Source of the DNA: Methylobacterium sp. PvR107
GTDB lineage: Bacteria; Pseudomonadota; Alphaproteobacteria; Rhizobiales; Beijerinckiaceae
DNA: 64,000 nt
Direction of reading: 5' to 3'
Assembly: GCF_017833295.1 (NCBI RefSeq)
Contig: NZ_JAFIBW010000001.1
Span: forward strand, 1,612,001-1,676,000
This document shows positions 60,129 to 64,000 of the stretch, piece by piece. The position numbers were made by a program, and so were the translations under genes. Position 1 is the stretch's first letter; every line of letters begins with the position of its first letter. The notes beneath the pieces were generated by a model. That model did not search any database, was not told where the DNA came from, and saw only the letters and a program-made list of their open reading frames with translations.

Positions 60129-60273
60129 TCCTGTAGCCGGGCCGGACGACACCGCCGAGAAGACGCGGAGCTGATCGGCATCATGGTGCAGCAATTGCGC
60201 GTGGTGGACCGCCGACACCACGATCCCGTAAGGAAGTGACCGCTGCACCGTGCGGCGCCTGTACGGGAATCCG

Positions 60274-60711
60274 ATGCTCGACCTGACTCTAGAGGCCGCC
60301 CGCACGATCGTGGATACCGCCCTTCGGGAGGCGCGGGCCGGCAACCTGAAGCCCCTGGCCGTCGTCGTCTACGATGCCCGCGGCGCGCTGAAAGCCGTCT
60401 GCGTCGAGGACGGAACCTCCCTGCGCCGCGCCGAGATCGCCTCCGGCAAGGCCAACGGCGCCCTGGCGCTGGGTCTTGGCTCGCGCGCGATCCATGCCCG
60501 CGCGGAGGCACAGCCGTATTTCGTGGCGGCCGTGACCCATCTGGCTGGCCCTGCCGCCCTGGTCCCGGTCCCGGGCGGCGTCCTGATCCGCTCCGGCGCG
60601 GGACGCCTCCTCGGCGCGATCGGCATCTCCGGCGACACGTCGGACAATGACGAGATCTGCGCGGTTGCGGGGATTGAGGCGGCCGGTCTGGTTCCGGAGA
60701 CCGGCGCCTGA
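60274..60711 (+). CDS. GlcG/HbpS family protein
   Basis: A 145-residue protein of the GlcG/HbpS (haem-degrading-related) family. It starts LDLTLEAARTIVDTALREAR, then LAVVVYDARGALKAVCVEDG, GKANGALALGLGSRAIHARA and the C-terminal GAIGISGDTSDNDEICAVAG, all family hallmarks. I start at ATG 60274 with GGGA upstream; 60250 would add eight residues. The gene ends 2 bases before the start of a peptide-binding protein, so it is translated as the first gene of that ABC operon. Role there unknown. Confidence 0.85.
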   Translation: MLDLTLEAARTIVDTALREARAGNLKPLAVVVYDARGALKAVCVEDGTSLRRAEIASGKANGALALGLGSRAIHARAEAQPYFVAAVTHLAGPAALVPVPGGVLIRSGAGRLLGAIGISGDTSDNDEICAVAGIEAAGLVPETGA

Positions 60712-60713
60712 CC

Positions 60714-62300
60714 ATGCACCTGCGCCGGCGCGACTGGCTGGCCGGCGCGGCCGCGTTGTGTGCGGTGCGCCCCGCTCGCGCGGCCGATCTGCTCTACCGG
60801 CGCGGGAACGACGCCGATCCGGAGACCCTCGATCCCCACCGCTCGTCGACGGTGGCGGAGGCGCATATCCTGCGCGATCTCTGTGACGGCCTTCTCACCT
60901 ACGACAATCGCGGCGCCATCATCCCGGGTGCCGCCCAGGCAGGGACCGTCTCCCCGGATGGGCTGACCTTCCGGTTCGATCTCCGGCCCGACGGCCTTTG
61001 GTCGAACGGCGAGGCCGTCACCGCGTCGGATTTCGTCTACTCGCTTCGCCGTATCCTAGACCCGAAAACGGGGGCGAAATACGCCGAGATCCTGTTCCCG
61101 ATCCGGAACGCCGCGGCGGTGAACCGCGGCGAGATGCCCGCGGATGCGCTGGCGGTCGAGGCGGAAGGGCCGCTTCGCCTCTCGATCGCCCTGGAACAGC
61201 CGACGCCGTATTTCCTGGAACTTCTGACGCATCAGACCGCCCTGCCCGTCCATCGAGCCTCGGTCGAGCGCTACGGCGAGTCGTTCACGCGGCCCGGCAA
61301 CCTCGTGACGAACGGCCCCTACCGCCTCCGCGACAGGGTGCCAGGCGGCGCGATCACGCTCGAGGCCAATCCGCATCATCCCGCAGCCGCCGGTCTGGCG
61401 ATCCGGCAGGTCGCGTTCCTGCCGACACCCGACCTGGCGGCAGCCGTGCGCCGCTACGCCGCCGACGAGATCGATTCGCTGGCGGATCTGCCGGTCGACC
61501 AGATCGCCGACCTGCGCCGCCGCTTCGGCTCCCAGGTGGTTCTCGGACCCGCGCTCGGGCTGGCGGCTCTGGTGGTCAACACGCGCAAGGCGCCGTTCTC
61601 GGACCGGCGGGTGCGGCAGGCCCTGTCCCTCGTGATCGACCGCGAGTACCTCGCCGACGGGCTGAACGGCGGCACTATGAGCCCAGCCTATTCCCTCTGC
61701 CCACCCGGCCTCGACAATTACCGGACGCCGCGCGAGACCGCGGGGCGCCTCGGCCTGCCGATCGATCACGAGGCTGAAGCGCGCCGGCTGCTGACCGAGG
61801 CCGGCTTCGGCCCGGGCAACCCCCTCACCGTCGAATATCGGTTCAACGTCAGCGACAACAACCGCACCGTCGCGGTGGCGATTGCCGAAATGTGGCGCGA
61901 TCTCGGGATCAGGACGCGCTTCGTCTATACCGACGCCAAGACGCACTTCGCCTACCTGCGCGACGGCGGCGACTTCGACGTCGCGCGCATGAGCTGGATC
62001 GCCGACTATTCCGACGCGCAAAACTTCCTGTTCCTGCTCCAGAGCGGGAATGACGGCATGAATGCCGGCCGCTGGTCGAATGCCGCCTACGACGATCTCA
62101 TGGCGCGGTCCGCCGCGGAGCGCGACCTCGGCCGCCGCGCCGACCTGCTCTACGATGCGGAGACGATCGCGCTGCGTGAACTGCCCTGGATCCCGCTGAT
62201 GCATTACCGGTCCAAGGCGCTGATCGCGCCGCGGCTGCACGGCTATCATCCGAATCTGCGCAACGCTGCGCCGACGCGCTTCCTGAGGCTCGCCGCGTGA
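60714..62300 (+). CDS. Peptide ABC transporter substrate-binding protein (OppA-like, SBP family 5)
   Basis: A 528-residue periplasmic receptor. The N-terminus MHLRRRDWLAGAAALCAVRP is a signal with arginines, probably Tat-type (RRDWLAG). Family 5 motifs are DPETLDPHRSSTVAEAHILR, GLTFRFDLRPDGLWSNGEAV and RRVRQALSLVIDREYLADGL. It ends MHYRSKALIAPRLHGYHPN, as in OppA-type receptors. The stop overlaps the next gene's GTG by 4 bases. It should feed di- or oligopeptides to the permeases that follow. Confidence 0.92.
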   Translation: MHLRRRDWLAGAAALCAVRPARAADLLYRRGNDADPETLDPHRSSTVAEAHILRDLCDGLLTYDNRGAIIPGAAQAGTVSPDGLTFRFDLRPDGLWSNGEAVTASDFVYSLRRILDPKTGAKYAEILFPIRNAAAVNRGEMPADALAVEAEGPLRLSIALEQPTPYFLELLTHQTALPVHRASVERYGESFTRPGNLVTNGPYRLRDRVPGGAITLEANPHHPAAAGLAIRQVAFLPTPDLAAAVRRYAADEIDSLADLPVDQIADLRRRFGSQVVLGPALGLAALVVNTRKAPFSDRRVRQALSLVIDREYLADGLNGGTMSPAYSLCPPGLDNYRTPRETAGRLGLPIDHEAEARRLLTEAGFGPGNPLTVEYRFNVSDNNRTVAVAIAEMWRDLGIRTRFVYTDAKTHFAYLRDGGDFDVARMSWIADYSDAQNFLFLLQSGNDGMNAGRWSNAAYDDLMARSAAERDLGRRADLLYDAETIALRELPWIPLMHYRSKALIAPRLHGYHPNLRNAAPTRFLRLAA

Positions 62301-63220
62301 TCCGCTTCATCCTGCGCCGCCTCGCGCAGGCGGTGCCGACTCTGCTCGCCGTCATCACCGTCAGCTTCTTCCTGATGCGCCTCGCGCCCGGCGGCCCGTT
62401 CGATCTGGAACGACCCCTGGCACCGGCCGCCATGGAGAATCTGCGCCGCGTCTACGGCCTCGACCGGCCGCTGATCGAACAGTTCGGCAGCTATCTCGCC
62501 TCGCTGCTGCAGGGGGATCTCGGACCGTCCTTCTCGTTCCGCGACATGAGCGTCCTCGACCTGATCGCCCGAGGCCTCCCGGTCTCGGCGACCCTGGGCG
62601 CCCTCGCCCTCGCTCTCGCCACCGGACTCGGCGTGAGCCTGGGCGTCGCCGCCGCGCTCGGACGCGGTGGCGTGATCGACCGTCTCCTCGGCATCGGCGC
62701 GGCGTTGACCCTGTCGCTGCCGAGCTTCGTGGTCGCGCCCCTGCTTCAGATCGCTTTCGGGCTGACGCTGCGCTGGCTACCCCTCGGCGGCTGGAACGAC
62801 GGCGCCCCAAGCCACCTCGTCCTGCCGGTGATCACCCTGGCGCTCCCGCAGATCGGCGCCCTGGCGCGGCTGACCCGCGCCTCGCTCGCCGAGGTGCTTC
62901 GCACGCAGCCGGTGCGCACGATGCGCAGCCTCGGCCTACCGCCAGCTCGGGTCACGCGGCACGCCCTGCGGGGCGCCTTGCTGCCGGTGGTGGCCTATCT
63001 CGGGCCCCTCGCGGCGGCCCTGCTCACGGGATCGATCGTGGTCGAGACCATCTTCGGCCTGCCGGGCATCGGCCGCTACTTCGTCGAGGGCGCGCTCAAT
63101 CGCGACTACACGCTGGTGATGGGCACGGTGCTGCTGGTCGCCGGGCTGGTGATCGCCCTCAACATCGCGGCCGACCTCGCCTGCGCGTGGCTCGATCCGC
63201 GCCTGCGTGCCGGGATTTGA
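62297..63220 (+). CDS. Peptide ABC transporter permease (OppB-like)
   Basis: A 307-residue permease of the OppB/DppB family. VIRFILRRLAQAVPTLLAVI and VSFFLMRLAPGGPFDLERPL make the first helix and loop, both classic. The EAA loop is RASLAEVLRTQPVRTMRSLG, and the C-terminal VVETIFGLPGIGRYFVEGAL and LDPRLRAGI are typical. The GTG start overlaps the receptor stop by 4 bases. The stop overlaps the next permease in the same way (TTGA). Confidence 0.93.
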   Translation: MIRFILRRLAQAVPTLLAVITVSFFLMRLAPGGPFDLERPLAPAAMENLRRVYGLDRPLIEQFGSYLASLLQGDLGPSFSFRDMSVLDLIARGLPVSATLGALALALATGLGVSLGVAAALGRGGVIDRLLGIGAALTLSLPSFVVAPLLQIAFGLTLRWLPLGGWNDGAPSHLVLPVITLALPQIGALARLTRASLAEVLRTQPVRTMRSLGLPPARVTRHALRGALLPVVAYLGPLAAALLTGSIVVETIFGLPGIGRYFVEGALNRDYTLVMGTVLLVAGLVIALNIAADLACAWLDPRLRAGI

Positions 63221-64000
63221 GCGTCGTGCCGACCCCGGCGGGGCCCGCCCGCCGAACCCTGGGGCGCCTTGCACGGGAGCGCACTGCGATGGCGTCCCTT
63301 GCCGTGCTGGTCCTGATCGCCCTCGCCTGCCTGATCGGACCGGCGCTGACCGGACACGATCCCGAGCGCGCCTATCCGGATCTTCGGCAGCTTCCGGCCG
63401 GGCTGACGACGCAGCCGGATGCCGCGCATCTCGGCCCGGCGCTGGAACGTCTCGCCTTCCGGATGCGCGCCCGGCTCGACGCTGTGGCACGGGACGGTGA
63501 TTCCCTGCGCCTGACGCTCGGCTCCGACGCGGGCGTCGACCGTCGCAGCCTCGTCTACCTGCCGCGCTCGGCGCTGTTCGATGCGCCGGAGGTCGTGGAG
63601 GAGCGGGATTCGGGCCGCAGCCTCATCGTGGCCGTGCCGCTCCGGCGCCTGCACTTCCCGCTCGGCACCGATATCCAGGGCCGCGATCTCCTCACGCGCT
63701 GCCTCGTGGCCGGCCGGATCTCGCTGGCGATCGGCCTCGTGGCAAGCCTCGCGGCGCTGCTCATCGGCGTTCTCTATGGCGCCACGGCGGGGTTCCTGGG
63801 CGGCGCCGTCGACGCGGTGATGATGCGGTTTGTCGACGTGCTCTACGCCCTACCCTTCGTGTTCTTCGTGATCCTGCTGCTGGTGTTCTTCCGGCCGAGT
63901 GTCCTGCTGATGCTGGTGGCGATCACGGCCGTCGAGTGGCTCGACATGGCGCGCGTCGTGCGCGCCCAGACCATGTCGCTGCGCACGCGCGACTTCGTGC
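63217..64000 (+). CDS. Peptide ABC transporter permease (OppC-like), 3' partial
   Basis: The frame is open from TTG 63217 (TTGA shared with the upstream stop) to the window edge, 261 codons. GTG 63226 is another possible start. The first helix is MASLAVLVLIALACLIGPAL. After a periplasmic insert comes FPLGTDIQGRDLLTRCLVAG, the OppC/DppC hallmark, and ISLAIGLVASLAALLIGVLY. The last visible part, EWLDMARVVRAQTMSLRTRD, is the start of the EAA loop. The ATPase genes (oppD/oppF) are expected beyond the edge. Confidence 0.92.
   Translation, partial: MSVVPTPAGPARRTLGRLARERTAMASLAVLVLIALACLIGPALTGHDPERAYPDLRQLPAGLTTQPDAAHLGPALERLAFRMRARLDAVARDGDSLRLTLGSDAGVDRRSLVYLPRSALFDAPEVVEERDSGRSLIVAVPLRRLHFPLGTDIQGRDLLTRCLVAGRISLAIGLVASLAALLIGVLYGATAGFLGGAVDAVMMRFVDVLYALPFVFFVILLLVFFRPSVLLMLVAITAVEWLDMARVVRAQTMSLRTRDFV

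Overview
The window is 64 kb of GC-rich, densely coded alphaproteobacterial chromosome. Protein families, frequent 1-4 base start/stop overlaps, a crtB-crtI pair, a propionyl-CoA carboxylase subunit, an HWE-type sensor kinase and scattered palindromic repeats suggest a member of the Methylobacteriaceae. This is inferred from gene content, since no 16S or other taxonomic marker is present.

Layout. 1-7.8 kb: a plus-strand operon of a glycosyltransferase-tail/polysaccharide deacetylase, then a Yej-type peptide ABC importer (ATPase, unknown protein, binding protein, two permeases). 7.9-14 kb: HWE kinase, Rdx-fold protein, tRNA-Val(CAC), pccB, a secreted protein and a Tat-exported phosphoesterase. 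14-19 kb: hemC, a PhzF protein, then crtI-crtB plus a 42-residue membrane protein, with a perfect palindrome over the crtI start. 19-26 kb: GDP-fucose synthase, two SGNH hydrolases, ilvD, adenine deaminase, ohr. 26-30 kb: a minus-strand acyl-CoA catabolic operon (CoA-transferase, SDR, acyl-CoA dehydrogenase, hydratase). 30-35 kb: RND pump and adaptor.

35-39 kb: small hypothetical genes and a tandem-GNAT/isochorismatase operon divergent from a LysR gene. 39-43.4 kb: urease genes ureAB (fused)-C-E-F-G, with no ureD. 43.4-49.2 kb: a DUF3311/sodium-solute symporter pair and a minus-strand operon of a Crp-type regulator with a spermidine/putrescine-type ABC transporter that lacks a binding protein. 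49.4-56 kb: an LpxC paralogue whose start coincides with an intrinsic terminator, an HD-GYP protein, an ABC-F ATPase, and a 2,2-dialkylglycine decarboxylase gene divergent from its LysR regulator. 56-57.8 kb: a less GC-rich patch with an orphan gene and an internally deleted MFS pseudogene. 57.9-64 kb: a WcbI-like protein, an alpha/beta hydrolase, and a GlcG-type protein leading a second peptide ABC importer that runs off the right edge.

Functional reading. Most of the window is ordinary accessory metabolism and transport: two oligopeptide importers, urea hydrolysis, dialkylglycine use, acyl-CoA oxidation, efflux and pigments. The least explained items are the chained deacetylase/Yej operon with its unknown third gene, the crtI operator, the terminator at the LpxC paralogue start, the LysR/GNAT/isochorismatase divergon and the SGNH pair beside the fucose synthase.
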